A stretch of 64,000 nt of DNA from Amycolatopsis deserti (lineage in GTDB: Bacteria > Actinomycetota > Actinomycetes > Mycobacteriales > Pseudonocardiaceae). Where the stretch lies: positions 372,001 through 436,000 of the forward strand of contig NZ_BNAU01000005.1 in NCBI RefSeq assembly GCF_014653945.1. The letters run 5' to 3'. Below, piece by piece: positions 1 to 8,194 of the stretch; within the stretch, counting starts at the first letter, position 1, and each line of letters starts with the position of its first letter. Under the pieces are notes generated by a model, which worked only from the letters and a program-made list of their open reading frames with translations, was not told the origin of the DNA and ran no database searches. The position numbers and the translations under genes were made by a program.

Positions 1-614
1 GTGGCGATGATCCCGTTGCCCTCCAGGCCCCGCACGTACGCGGTGCCCAGCGTGCCGACCAGGTACGGGTCCTCGCCCAGGGTCTCCTCGACCCGGCCCC
101 ACCGGTAGTCCCGCACGACGTCCAGCACCGGCGAAAGCCCCTGGTGCACACCGGAGGTGCGCATGTCCTCCGCGATCGCCGACGCCATCCGCTCGACCAG
201 CTCCGGGTCGAACGTCGCCGCCCACGCCAGGGCCGCCGGGTACACGGTGGCGCCGTAGGTGGTGAACCCGGTGAGGCACTCCTCGTGCACGATCGCCGGG
301 ATCCCGAGCCGGGTCTCCGCCACGACCTCCCGCTGCAGCGCCTCGACCCGGGCCGCGCCGTCGGCGGCGCTGATCGGGGCCGTGCCGAACACGCGCGTCA
401 GGTGCCCGATGCCGTTCTCCCGCGCCTGCTCGAACGGCACCCCGCCGCGCGCGAACACGTCCTGCATCGGCGCGACGTTGCCGTTCAGCTGCTCGTTGCC
501 CGGCCACGCGCTGCCCAGCTGCGCCACCTTCTCCTCGAGGGTCATCTCCGCCAGCAGCGCCTCGGCTCGGGCGGCGGCGGGCAGCGCGCTGTTCCGCCAG
601 GTCGGTTCCGTCAT
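1..614 (-). CDS. Glycoside hydrolase family 3 beta-glycosidase, N-terminal part (runs off the left edge)
   Basis: Only the first 204 codons lie in the window. The protein starts MTEPTWRNSALP and continues with the typical GH3 opening: a TLEEKVAQL helix, then GIPAIVHEECLTGF and the (beta/alpha)8 barrel start, including GEDPYLVGTLG near the edge. GH3 enzymes release terminal glucose or xylose from oligosaccharides; no signal peptide is visible, so it would act in the cytoplasm on imported sugars. Its ATG overlaps the TGA of the upstream LacI gene by 4 bp, so the two are translationally coupled. With the divergent ABC importer, the set resembles the xylo-oligosaccharide (bxl-type) systems of Streptomyces. 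The exact substrate, and the catalytic Asp outside the window, cannot be checked here. Confidence 0.9.
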   Translation of the reverse strand, partial: MTEPTWRNSALPAAARAEALLAEMTLEEKVAQLGSAWPGNEQLNGNVAPMQDVFARGGVPFEQARENGIGHLTRVFGTAPISAADGAARVEALQREVVAETRLGIPAIVHEECLTGFTTYGATVYPAALAWAATFDPELVERMASAIAEDMRTSGVHQGLSPVLDVVRDYRWGRVEETLGEDPYLVGTLGTAYVRGLEGNGIIA

Positions 615-1630
615 GGTGCTCCTTGCAGGTTCGTCGTCGAATCGCGCACCACCAGGTTGGTGGCCAGCTCCACGTGGTGTGAGTCGAGGGTTTCGCCCGC
701 GGCCAGGCGCATCAGCGTGCGCAACGCGACGCGGCCCATGTCCTGCAACGGCTGCCGCACGGTGGTCAGCGCGGGCGTGGCCAGCTCGGCGAGCATGGTG
801 TCGTCGAAGCCGACCACGGACAGGTCCTCGGGTACGCGCAGGCCGCGCCGCCGGGCGGCCTCCATCACGCCCAGCGCGGTCGCGTCGCTTCCGGCGAACA
901 CGGCGGTCGGCGGCTCCGGCAGGTCGAGCAGCCGGCCGCCCATCTCCAGGCCGTCCGGGTAGCCGAACGCGCCGTGCAGGATCAGCCGCGGGTCGACGGT
1001 GACGCCGGCGTTCTCCAGCGCCGCGCGGTAGCCGTGCTGACGGGCCTGGCTGCACGAAGCCTGCACCGGGCCGCCGGCGTAGGCGATGCGGCGGTGGCCC
1101 AGGCGCAGCAGGTGCTCGGTGGCGGACACCCCGCCGTTCCAGTTGGTGGCGCCGACGCTGGTCACCTCGACGCGCGGCAGGTTCAGCGGATCGATCACCA
1201 CGAGCGGCAGCCCGGCCCGGTCGAAACCCTCGACCTGGGCGCGGGTCAGCGCGGAGGTGACCACGATGAGCCCCTCGCGGCCGGCCAGGCGCAGGCGCCG
1301 GGCCCAGTCGTCGTCGTCGGACTCCGGCAGGCGCCCGACCACGACGTCCACCCCGGTCTCGGCGCCGGCCTCGGTGACGCCGCGCAGCACCTCCAGCGAG
1401 TACGGGCTGACCAGGTCGTCGAACACCAGGTCCACCACGCGCGCCGGCCCGACCGTGCGCCGCCCGGACTGCGGCACGTAACCGAGTTCCTTCAGCACGT
1501 CCTGCACCCGCTGCCGGGTGGCCGCGGCCACGTCACCGCGGCCGTTGAGCACCTTGGAGACCGTCGGCAGCGAAACCCCGGCGGCCTCCGCGACCATCGC
1601 GAGCGTCGCGCGCTGGGAACCGGCAGGCAC
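611..1630 (-). CDS. LacI-family transcriptional regulator of the sugar ABC/GH3 genes
   Basis: This is a 339-residue LacI/GalR repressor. An N-terminal helix-turn-helix with hinge (TLAMVAEAAGVSLPTVSKVL, about residues 9-28) is followed by a periplasmic-binding-protein-like sugar domain. I chose GTG at 1630 because GGAGG lies 5 nt upstream (1636-1640); an in-frame ATG at 1648 has no ribosome site. It overlaps the GH3 start by 4 bp and faces the ABC importer. Two near-identical palindromes in the intergenic region are its likely operators. By family logic, an imported sugar would release it and induce both units. The effector is unknown. Confidence 0.9.
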   Translation of the reverse strand: MPAGSQRATLAMVAEAAGVSLPTVSKVLNGRGDVAAATRQRVQDVLKELGYVPQSGRRTVGPARVVDLVFDDLVSPYSLEVLRGVTEAGAETGVDVVVGRLPESDDDDWARRLRLAGREGLIVVTSALTRAQVEGFDRAGLPLVVIDPLNLPRVEVTSVGATNWNGGVSATEHLLRLGHRRIAYAGGPVQASCSQARQHGYRAALENAGVTVDPRLILHGAFGYPDGLEMGGRLLDLPEPPTAVFAGSDATALGVMEAARRRGLRVPEDLSVVGFDDTMLAELATPALTTVRQPLQDMGRVALRTLMRLAAGETLDSHHVELATNLVVRDSTTNLQGAP

Positions 1631-1653
1631 CGCAACCTCCAACCACATTGTTG

Positions 1654-1667
1654 CCGAAAAGTTTCAG
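1654..1667. promoter_or_regulatory. Putative LacI-type operator 1
   Basis: CCGAAAAGTTTCAG is a near-palindrome that matches the sequence exactly 100 bp further on in 11 of 14 positions. It lies 24-37 nt upstream of the LacI start and just downstream of a minus-strand -10-like TATAGT (complement of 1671-1676), fitting autorepression. The role is inferred from symmetry and position. Confidence 0.5.
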
Positions 1668-1703
1668 GCGACTATAACGCTATTTTCCTTGGCGAAACAG
1701 CTC

Positions 1704-1732
1704 TTGACGCTCTCGTGCCAGCCGAATATCTT
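1704..1732 (+). promoter_or_regulatory. Promoter of the sugar ABC importer operon
   Basis: TTGACG (1704-1709) and TATCTT (1727-1732) are separated by exactly 17 nt, close to the housekeeping sigma consensus. It lies 59 nt upstream of the binding-protein start, with operator 2 between the -10 box and the start codon. Transcription itself is not shown. Confidence 0.6.
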
Positions 1733-1753
1733 CCGACACACACCAGAGTGTTT

Positions 1754-1767
1754 CCGAAAACTTTCGG
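1754..1767. promoter_or_regulatory. Putative LacI-type operator 2
   Basis: CCGAAAACTTTCGG is a palindrome apart from its centre, placed downstream of the -10 box of the importer promoter, where a bound repressor would block transcription. It starts exactly 100 bp after operator 1. LacI-family regulators of sugar operons commonly bind such even palindromes. Confidence 0.6.
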
Positions 1768-1790
1768 ACCTTCGATGGGGAAGGCGCATC

Positions 1791-3077
1791 ATGACACTGG
1801 TCAAGCGGCGCACCGCCGTGATCGCGGCCGGACTGGCCGCGGTTCTCTCCCTCACCACCGCCTGCGGCTCCAGCGGACCCGCCGGCGGCAAGGGCGCCAC
1901 CGCGTGGGCGCTGACCGGCGGGGACGAGCAGACGTTCCGGACGTCGTTCGAGTCCTCCGGGGTCGACGCCCAGTACTTCGGCAACGACGCCTACAAGCAG
2001 AAGATCCGCACCGCGATCGGCGCGAACGAGGCGCCGACGCTGGTCTTCAGCTGGAGCGGCGGCCTGCTGAAGTCCTGGGTGGACTCGGGCAAGATCATGG
2101 ACCTGTCCGGCGAGGCCGCGAACGACCCGGCGTTCGTGAACCGCTTCCTGCCCTCGGTGGCCCGCACCGGGGTGATCGACGGCAAGACCTACGCCGTCCC
2201 GAACAACGGCATGCAGCCGGTGGTCCTGTTCTACAACAAGGAACTGTTCGACTCGATCGGCGCGCAACCACCGAAGACCTGGGACGACCTGATGGCCCTG
2301 GTGCCGCGGTTCAACGCGGCCGGCATCGCGCCGTTCTCGCTGGGCGGGCAGAGCAAGTGGCCGCAGCTGATGTGGGAGGAGTACCTCGTCGACCGCATCG
2401 GCGGGCCGGAGGTGTTCAACAACATCGCCGCCGGCAAACCGGGCGCCTGGTCGGACCCGGCGATCATCCGCGCCAACACGATGATCCAGCAGCTGGTCGA
2501 CGCGGGCGGGTTCGTCCGCGGCTTCAACTCGATCGCCACCGACAGCAACGCCGACACCGCGCTGCTGTTCACCGGCAAGGCCGCGATGTACCTGATGGGC
2601 TCCTGGGCCTTCCCCACCATCAAGCAGGCCGACCCCGAGTTCATCGCCGGCGGCAAGCTCGGCTGGACGACCTTCCCCACCGTGCCCGGCGGCAAGGGCG
2701 ACCCGGCGAACATCGTCGGCAACCCGGCCAACTACTGGTCCGTCTCGGCCACCGCGAGCGAGGAGCAGAAGCAGGCGGCGCTGCGGTACCTGCGCGAGGA
2801 CCTGATGAACGACTCCTACGTCGACTCGCTGCTGGCCGGCGGATCGGTGCCCCCGGTCACCGGCATCGAGGACAAGCTCGCCAAGACCGAGGACCCGCAG
2901 TACCTGTCCTACGTGTACGAAATGGCGAGCAAGGCGCCGAACTTCCAGCTGTCCTGGGACCAGGCGCTGTCCCCGGGCCAGGCCGACGCGCTGCTGACCA
3001 ACCTGGAGCAGCTGTTCCTCAAGCAGATCACGCCGGAACAGTTCTCCGCCAACATGAACGCGACGATCGGGCAATGA
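1791..3077 (+). CDS. Sugar ABC transporter substrate-binding lipoprotein
   Basis: The 428-residue protein starts MTLVKRR, followed by a hydrophobic stretch and a lipobox ending at Cys25 (SLTTAC), so it should be exported and lipid-anchored. The rest is a family 1 solute-binding fold (PF01547/PF13416 type), with motifs such as YAVPNNGMQPVVLFYNKELF and MYLMGSWAFP that line the sugar cleft in this family. The ATG has GGGGAAGG 7 nt upstream. Its stop overlaps the ATG of the first permease (ATGA). No ATPase gene is present; such actinobacterial importers usually share a distant MsiK-type ATPase. Confidence 0.93.
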   Translation: MTLVKRRTAVIAAGLAAVLSLTTACGSSGPAGGKGATAWALTGGDEQTFRTSFESSGVDAQYFGNDAYKQKIRTAIGANEAPTLVFSWSGGLLKSWVDSGKIMDLSGEAANDPAFVNRFLPSVARTGVIDGKTYAVPNNGMQPVVLFYNKELFDSIGAQPPKTWDDLMALVPRFNAAGIAPFSLGGQSKWPQLMWEEYLVDRIGGPEVFNNIAAGKPGAWSDPAIIRANTMIQQLVDAGGFVRGFNSIATDSNADTALLFTGKAAMYLMGSWAFPTIKQADPEFIAGGKLGWTTFPTVPGGKGDPANIVGNPANYWSVSATASEEQKQAALRYLREDLMNDSYVDSLLAGGSVPPVTGIEDKLAKTEDPQYLSYVYEMASKAPNFQLSWDQALSPGQADALLTNLEQLFLKQITPEQFSANMNATIGQ

Positions 3078-4006
3078 GCACCGTGCTCGAACAGCGGGAC
3101 CGGGCGCCGGCACGCACGCCGGCGCCCGGCCGGGGCCGGCTGCGCACCGGCCCGAGCCCGCTGATGGCGGTGCCGGCGCTGGCGTTCTTCGCGGTGTTCG
3201 CGATCGTGCCGCTGGGCGGGGTCGCGGTGCTGAGCTTCATGGAGTGGGACGGCATCGGCGACCCGTCGTGGACCGGCCTGGCGAACTGGGCCGCGGCCCT
3301 GTCCGATCCGGCGACCTACCACGCGATCTGGCTGTCGGTGCAGGTGATGGTGGTCAGCTGGCTGGTGCAGACGCCGATCTCGCTGCTGCTGGGCGTGCTG
3401 ATCGCCGGTCGCGGCCGGTACCGCGCGGTGCTCGGCGTGCTGTACTTCCTGCCGATGCTGCTGTCCGCGGCGGCGATCGCGATCGCGTTCAAGGCGCTGC
3501 TGGACCCGAACTTCGGCGCCAGCCGGGCGTTCGGGCTGGACTTCCTGTCCCAGGACTGGCTCGGCAGCCCGACGCTGGCGCTGTACGTGGTGATCTTCGT
3601 GATCGCCTGGCAGTTCGTGCCGTTCCACACGCTGCTCTACCAGGGCGGGGTGCGGCAGATCCCGAAGTCGCTGTACGAGGCGGCGGAGCTGGACGGCGCC
3701 GGGCGGGTGCGGCAGTTCTTCCACATCACACTGCCGCAGCTGCGCTACACGATCATCACGTCGTCGACGATGATGCTGGTCGGTTCGCTGACCTACTTCG
3801 ACCTGGTGTTCGTGCTGACCGGCGGCGGTCCGGGTGACGCGACGCGGATGCTGCCGCTGGACATGTACCTGTCCGGGTTCTCCGGCAACGACATGGGGCG
3901 GGCCAGCACGCTGGCCGTGCTGCTGGTGGTCGCCGGGCTCGCGCTCGCGCTGGGGTTGTCGAAGCTGTCGAGTTTCCGCCGCGGCAGCCAGCTGGAGGGG
4001 GCGTGA
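3074..4006 (+). CDS. Sugar ABC transporter permease, MalF type
   Basis: This 310-residue membrane protein has about six transmembrane helices and, near residues 200-222, the EAA loop (YEAAELDGAGRVRQFF) that contacts the ATPase in binding-protein-dependent importers. A Pro/Arg-rich cytoplasmic N-terminus precedes the first helix. It begins within the stop of the binding-protein gene and its TGA overlaps the next start, so the three genes form one translationally coupled operon. Confidence 0.92.
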   Translation: MSTVLEQRDRAPARTPAPGRGRLRTGPSPLMAVPALAFFAVFAIVPLGGVAVLSFMEWDGIGDPSWTGLANWAAALSDPATYHAIWLSVQVMVVSWLVQTPISLLLGVLIAGRGRYRAVLGVLYFLPMLLSAAAIAIAFKALLDPNFGASRAFGLDFLSQDWLGSPTLALYVVIFVIAWQFVPFHTLLYQGGVRQIPKSLYEAAELDGAGRVRQFFHITLPQLRYTIITSSTMMLVGSLTYFDLVFVLTGGGPGDATRMLPLDMYLSGFSGNDMGRASTLAVLLVVAGLALALGLSKLSSFRRGSQLEGA

Positions 4007-4824
4007 TGCGGACCCGTCCGAACTACCTCGGCGGCCTCGCCGGTTTCGTGTGGCTGGCGATCGTGCTGGTGCCGGTGTACTACGTGGTGGTGACGAGCCT
4101 GCGCAACCAGCGCGGGTTCTACGACGCGAACCCGTTGTCGCTGCCCACTTCGCCGACGCTGAGCGCCTACGAGCTGGTGCTGCGCAACGACTTCTGGCGC
4201 TACTTCGCCAACAGCGTCGTGGTGACGCTGGGGACGGTCGCGATCGCGGTCGCGGTGGCGTTGATGGCCGCCTACTACGTCGTGCGCGGCACGTCGTGGT
4301 TTTCGCGGTTCACCTACCGCGGCTACCTGCTGGGCCTGGCGATCCCCATCCAGGCGACGATCATCCCGGTGTACTACCTGATCACGCGGGCGCAGCTGTA
4401 CGACACGCTGCTGGCGATCATCCTGCCGTCGGTGGCATTCGCGATCCCGCTGTCGGTGATCATCCTGGCGAACTTCCTGCGGGACGTGCCGAACGAGCTG
4501 TTCGAGTCGATGCGGGTGGACGGCGCCGGGGACTGGCGGATGCTGTTCAGCCTGGTGCTGCCGATGATCCGGCCGGCCGTGGTGACGGTCGCGGTGTACG
4601 ACGGGCTCAACGTGTGGAACGGGTTCCTGTTCCCGCTCATCCTCACGCAGAGCCCGGACCAGCGGGTGCTGCCGCTCGCGCTGTGGTCGTTCCAGGGGCA
4701 GTTCCGGGTGAACATCCCGGCGGTGCTGGCGGCGGTCGTGCTGTCGACGCTGCCGGTGCTGGCGCTGTACGTGCTGGGGCGGCGGCAGCTGGTCAGCGGC
4801 CTGACGGCGGGTTTCGGGAAGTGA
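4006..4824 (+). CDS. Sugar ABC transporter permease, MalG type
   Basis: The 272-residue second permease has about six membrane spans and the EAA-type loop FESMRVDGAGDWRMLF. I chose the ATG at 4006, which overlaps the previous stop by one base (TGATG) and has GGAGGGGG upstream; a GTG directly before it at 4003 is an alternative. It forms the heterodimeric channel with the upstream permease. The 3' end overlaps the converging monooxygenase-like gene by 32 bp. Confidence 0.92.
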   Translation: MRTRPNYLGGLAGFVWLAIVLVPVYYVVVTSLRNQRGFYDANPLSLPTSPTLSAYELVLRNDFWRYFANSVVVTLGTVAIAVAVALMAAYYVVRGTSWFSRFTYRGYLLGLAIPIQATIIPVYYLITRAQLYDTLLAIILPSVAFAIPLSVIILANFLRDVPNELFESMRVDGAGDWRMLFSLVLPMIRPAVVTVAVYDGLNVWNGFLFPLILTQSPDQRVLPLALWSFQGQFRVNIPAVLAAVVLSTLPVLALYVLGRRQLVSGLTAGFGK

Positions 4825-5098
4825 GGTCGCGGACGGGCAGGAGTTCGATGACCGCGCCGGACTGTTCGAGCAGGCGCGCGTGCGCGGCGCGCCGCGGATC
4901 GTCCCGGTAGGCCTCGAACTCCGGCTCGCCCGGAAACGCGACGAGGTGCACCTCGGTGCGGTCGTCGAAGGAGCGGACGCGGCGGTCGAGGCGCCCGCCG
5001 TACTCGGCCAGCAGGGGCAGCACGCGGTCCTCGTAGGCGTCGAAGGTTTCCGCACCGCCGTCCGGCAGCCGGGCGATGAGCAGGAACGTGATGGTCAT
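4793..5098 (-). CDS. Small dimeric alpha/beta-barrel protein (DUF1330/EthD-like)
   Basis: This is a 101-residue protein starting MTITFLLIARLPDGG. The pattern of a short beta strand, an amphipathic helix (AETFDAYEDRVLPLLAEYGG), then strands with HLVAFP and YRDDPRRAA resembles the ferredoxin-like dimeric barrel proteins (DUF1330, EthD, antibiotic-biosynthesis monooxygenase). Longer upstream starts are possible, but the fold begins at this ATG. It converges with the permease gene and shares no operon. No substrate can be named, and many members have no known activity. Confidence 0.75.
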   Translation of the reverse strand: MTITFLLIARLPDGGAETFDAYEDRVLPLLAEYGGRLDRRVRSFDDRTEVHLVAFPGEPEFEAYRDDPRRAAHARLLEQSGAVIELLPVRDLTSRNPPSGR

Positions 5099-5310
5099 GC
5101 GCCCATCCAAGCCGCTGGACCAACGCCCGTGCACCACACCCCGCACATCCGCCCCGACGGCGCGCCCGGCCTTCCGCATGGTGGAACCCCACCGCGTGCC
5201 GGTCACACGCGCGAGTGGTCAAGTTGGCTCGATGGAGTTTCCGCGGCGCGTTCGTTCACCACGACGTGGTTACGTGGCGGGCCCGAAACCGACGACAAGG
5301 AAGATCGCTT

Positions 5311-6201
5311 GTGACGGCCACGACCACCCGGCAGGAAACCGTCCCGCTCACGTTCGGCGGATTCGAGTACGCGGGCCGCATCGTGCGCGGGGGCGGCAGA
5401 CTCGCGCCGATCGTCCTGGTGGGCGGCGCGTTCCAGCACAAGGACGCGTGGGGCCGGGTGGAACGCGATCTGCTCGCACACGCCGACGTGATCACGGTCG
5501 ACCTCCCCGGCTGGGGTGCGGCGGACCGGCTGCCGCCCGGGTACGGGGTGGACTTCCTCGCCTGCGCGCTGGACCACCTCCTCGACCACGTCGCGCCGGA
5601 GCCGGTGCACGTGGTCGGCGCCTCCTACGGCAGCGGTGTCGCACACCGGTGGGCGCAGATGCGTCCGGACCGGGTGCGCCGCCTGCTGCTGGTGGGCACG
5701 ATGACGCACGTGACCGGCCGGTTGCGCACCCGCATCGCCCGCAGCGTCGAACTGGCCGAACAGGGCAGGCACGCCGAGTTCACCGCCGAGGTGCTGGACC
5801 TGATGCTCAGCCGCGAGCCGGGCGTGCGGCGGCAGGCCGCGGTCCGCCGGTGCCTCACCGGCCTGGTGAGCGCGATGACCGACGCCGACATCGCCAAGTA
5901 CCTGGACAACACGCGGCGGCTGCTGGACCACCCGGGCGACGACGGCCGCGTCCTGCCCGTCCCCGTGCTGGTCACCACCGGCGAGCACGATCCGCTGACC
6001 ACCCCGCTGCTGAGCCGGGAGGCCGCGGCGCGGTGCGCCGACGCCCGGTTCACCGCGATCCACGGCGCCGACCACCTCGTGCACCTGGAACGACCGGCCG
6101 AGGTGGTGGACCTCGCGCTGCGGTTCTTCGCCGGGGAACCGCTGTCCGGGCTGCCGTACTGCACCCCGGTCGAGCACGTCGTCTGCGGGGTGGCGCGGTG
6201 A
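5311..6201 (+). CDS. Alpha/beta hydrolase, first gene of a hydrolase-glycosyltransferase operon
   Basis: The 296-residue protein has an alpha/beta hydrolase fold. The nucleophile elbow is GASYGSG with Ser105, an acid lies in TGEHDPLT, and the catalytic His is in GADHLVHLERP near the C-terminus. The GTG at 5311 has AAGGAAG upstream. Its stop overlaps the GTG of the glycosyltransferase by 4 bp. Relatives include esterases, lactonases and type II-like thioesterases; the reaction is not identifiable from sequence. The context suggests action on the same small molecule as the glycosyltransferase. Confidence 0.85.
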   Translation: MTATTTRQETVPLTFGGFEYAGRIVRGGGRLAPIVLVGGAFQHKDAWGRVERDLLAHADVITVDLPGWGAADRLPPGYGVDFLACALDHLLDHVAPEPVHVVGASYGSGVAHRWAQMRPDRVRRLLLVGTMTHVTGRLRTRIARSVELAEQGRHAEFTAEVLDLMLSREPGVRRQAAVRRCLTGLVSAMTDADIAKYLDNTRRLLDHPGDDGRVLPVPVLVTTGEHDPLTTPLLSREAAARCADARFTAIHGADHLVHLERPAEVVDLALRFFAGEPLSGLPYCTPVEHVVCGVAR

Positions 6202-7349
6202 AGCACGCCCTGTTCGTCAACGTCGCCGACCACGGCCACGTCAACCCCACGCTCGCCGTGGTGTCCGAGCTGGTGTCCCGCGGCTGGCGGGTGAGCTACG
6301 CGGTCGGCGCGGACTTCGTCCCGCAGGTGCGCGCGGCCGGGGCGGAACCGGTGGTGCTGCCGGACGTCCGGGACGGCGGGCCGCCGCCGGAGGACCTGAT
6401 GGCGGGTGTGGCGATGTACCACCGGGACGCCGAAGCCGCGCTGCCCGTGCTGGACGCCCTCGGCGACGTGCCCGACGTGGTCGCCTACGACTTCGTCGCG
6501 TTCGCGGGCAAGGTCCTGGCGCGCAAGCTGGGCGTGCCGATGGTGCAGCTCTCGCCGACGCACGCGTTGTTCCCCGGCTGGGAGCGCGTCGCGTTCGGGG
6601 TGCCGAGCGTGTCGGAACTGCCGGTCTACCAGCGGTTCCAGCGGTTCCTCGACGACCAGGGGCTCGGCTGCTCGGTCGAGGAGTTCCAGGCGATGGACGA
6701 CCCGAAGGTGGTGTTCGTGCCGCGGGCGTTCCAGATCTCGCCGGAACTGCTCGGGCCGGAGCACACGTTCGCCGGTCCCGCGCTGGGTGACCGGTCGTTC
6801 CAGGGTTGCTGGCGACCGCCGGTGGGCGAGCCGGTGCTGTTGATTTCGCTGGGCTCGTGCTTCACCGACCAGCCGGGGTTCTTCCGCGCGTGCCTCGACA
6901 TGGCGGCGGGTCTGGGGTGGCACACGGTGATGGCGATCGGGCGGCACGTCGATCCGGCGACGCTCGGGCCGGTCCCGGACGGTGTCGAGATCGCGCCGAT
7001 GGTGCCGCAGCTGGATGTGCTGGCCGCCGCGTCGGCGTTCGTCACGCACGCCGGGATGGGCAGCCTGCTCGAGGCCCTGTACCACGGGGTGCCGATGGTC
7101 GCGGTCCCGCAGATGGCCGAGCAGCGGCTGAACGCGGCCCGGTTGACCGAGCTGGGCCTGGGCGTGACGCTCGACCGCGCGGAGGTGTCGGCTCAGACGC
7201 TGCACAACGCCGTGCTGCGGGTGTCGTCGGACGACGGGATCGCGGCGAACGTGCAGGGCATGCGGGAGATCGTGCGGGCCTGCGGTGGGGCGGCGGAGGC
7301 CGCGGACGTCATCGAGAAGGCCGCGGTCCGGGAAGGGGCGGCGCTGTGA
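6198..7349 (+). CDS. Macrolide-type (GT1/MGT) glycosyltransferase
   Basis: The 383-residue protein has a GT-B fold. The N-terminal acceptor half starts KHALFVNVADHGHVNPTLAV, with the His-Val-Asn-Pro loop usual for MGT/OleD-like enzymes. The C-terminal donor-sugar motif is THAGMGSLLEALYHGVP (about residues 280-300). Such enzymes move glucose or a deoxysugar from a nucleotide donor to macrolides, polyketides or phenolics, often for self-resistance or detoxification. Both flanking hydrolase genes overlap it by 4 bp, so the three are co-translated. No sugar biosynthesis genes are nearby, so a common donor such as UDP-glucose is likely. Confidence 0.88.
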   Translation: MKHALFVNVADHGHVNPTLAVVSELVSRGWRVSYAVGADFVPQVRAAGAEPVVLPDVRDGGPPPEDLMAGVAMYHRDAEAALPVLDALGDVPDVVAYDFVAFAGKVLARKLGVPMVQLSPTHALFPGWERVAFGVPSVSELPVYQRFQRFLDDQGLGCSVEEFQAMDDPKVVFVPRAFQISPELLGPEHTFAGPALGDRSFQGCWRPPVGEPVLLISLGSCFTDQPGFFRACLDMAAGLGWHTVMAIGRHVDPATLGPVPDGVEIAPMVPQLDVLAAASAFVTHAGMGSLLEALYHGVPMVAVPQMAEQRLNAARLTELGLGVTLDRAEVSAQTLHNAVLRVSSDDGIAANVQGMREIVRACGGAAEAADVIEKAAVREGAAL

Positions 7350-8194
7350 CCACGCTGGAAAGCCCGGTCCGGAGCGTCATGTTGGAGACCGACCGCGGCC
7401 GGTTCGCCGCACGCCAGGCCGGGACCGGGGAGCCGGTGGTGCTGGTGGGCGGGTACCTGGGGTCCAAAGAGGACTTCGCCCCGCTGTTGCCGGTGCTTGC
7501 CGAGGCGGGGTACGCGACGTGGGCGGTCGACCACCACGGCCAGCACGAAAGCCCGGGCTCCGACGACCCGAGCGCCTACACCCTGTCCGCGATGGCGCAG
7601 GACCTGCTGGCGGTGATCGGCGAGGTCGGCGAGGGCGAGCCGGTGCACGTGGTGGCGCACTGCGCGGGCGCGGCGGTCGCGCACGCCGCGGTTGTCGCTT
7701 CGCCGCGGGCGGTTCGCAGTTTCGCGCCGCTGGGCAGCCTGCTGTCCGGTTCGGAGAAGGAGACCGCTTTCCTCACCTGGTGCGCGGACGCGGTGGCCGC
7801 CGAGGGCGCCGCGGGCTTGCGCGGCTTGATCGAGCATTGGGCGCGCGAGCAGCCGGAGCGGCTGGACCTGATGACCACCCGGTTGTCGACCACCCGCACC
7901 GGTCACCTCATCGGGTTCGCGCGGCTGTTGTGCGGTCCGCGGGCGGGGGTCGGGGAGCTGGCCGGGTCCGGGGTGCCGTTGCTGTTCGTGCACGGCATGG
8001 ACGACGAGTTCACCGGCTCGCACGAGGAGTACCAGCGCCTGGCCCACCGCTTCGGCCGGAACGCCGTCGGGATCACGGGCGCCGGGCACTGCGTGCAGCT
8101 GGACCGTCCACAGGAGACGGCCGAGGCGCTCATCGGGTTCTGGCGCGCAGTTTCAGCAGACCTTCGGCCAGTTCCGGCAGCGGGAGGTCGTTGA
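7346..8194 (+). CDS. Alpha/beta hydrolase with cysteine in the nucleophile position
   Basis: The 282-residue alpha/beta hydrolase has an elbow reading VVAHCAGAA, so Cys106 replaces the usual serine. The other triad members look intact: Asp in HGMDDEFTG and His in GAGHCVQLDRP. Cysteine nucleophiles are known in dienelactone hydrolase and in some cyclising or acyl-transfer members of the fold. It follows the glycosyltransferase with a 4-bp overlap, and its end overlaps the converging ADP-ribosylglycohydrolase gene by 65 bp. It could be a thiol-type hydrolase, an acyltransferase, or catalytically altered. Confidence 0.83.
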   Translation: MTTLESPVRSVMLETDRGRFAARQAGTGEPVVLVGGYLGSKEDFAPLLPVLAEAGYATWAVDHHGQHESPGSDDPSAYTLSAMAQDLLAVIGEVGEGEPVHVVAHCAGAAVAHAAVVASPRAVRSFAPLGSLLSGSEKETAFLTWCADAVAAEGAAGLRGLIEHWAREQPERLDLMTTRLSTTRTGHLIGFARLLCGPRAGVGELAGSGVPLLFVHGMDDEFTGSHEEYQRLAHRFGRNAVGITGAGHCVQLDRPQETAEALIGFWRAVSADLRPVPAAGGR

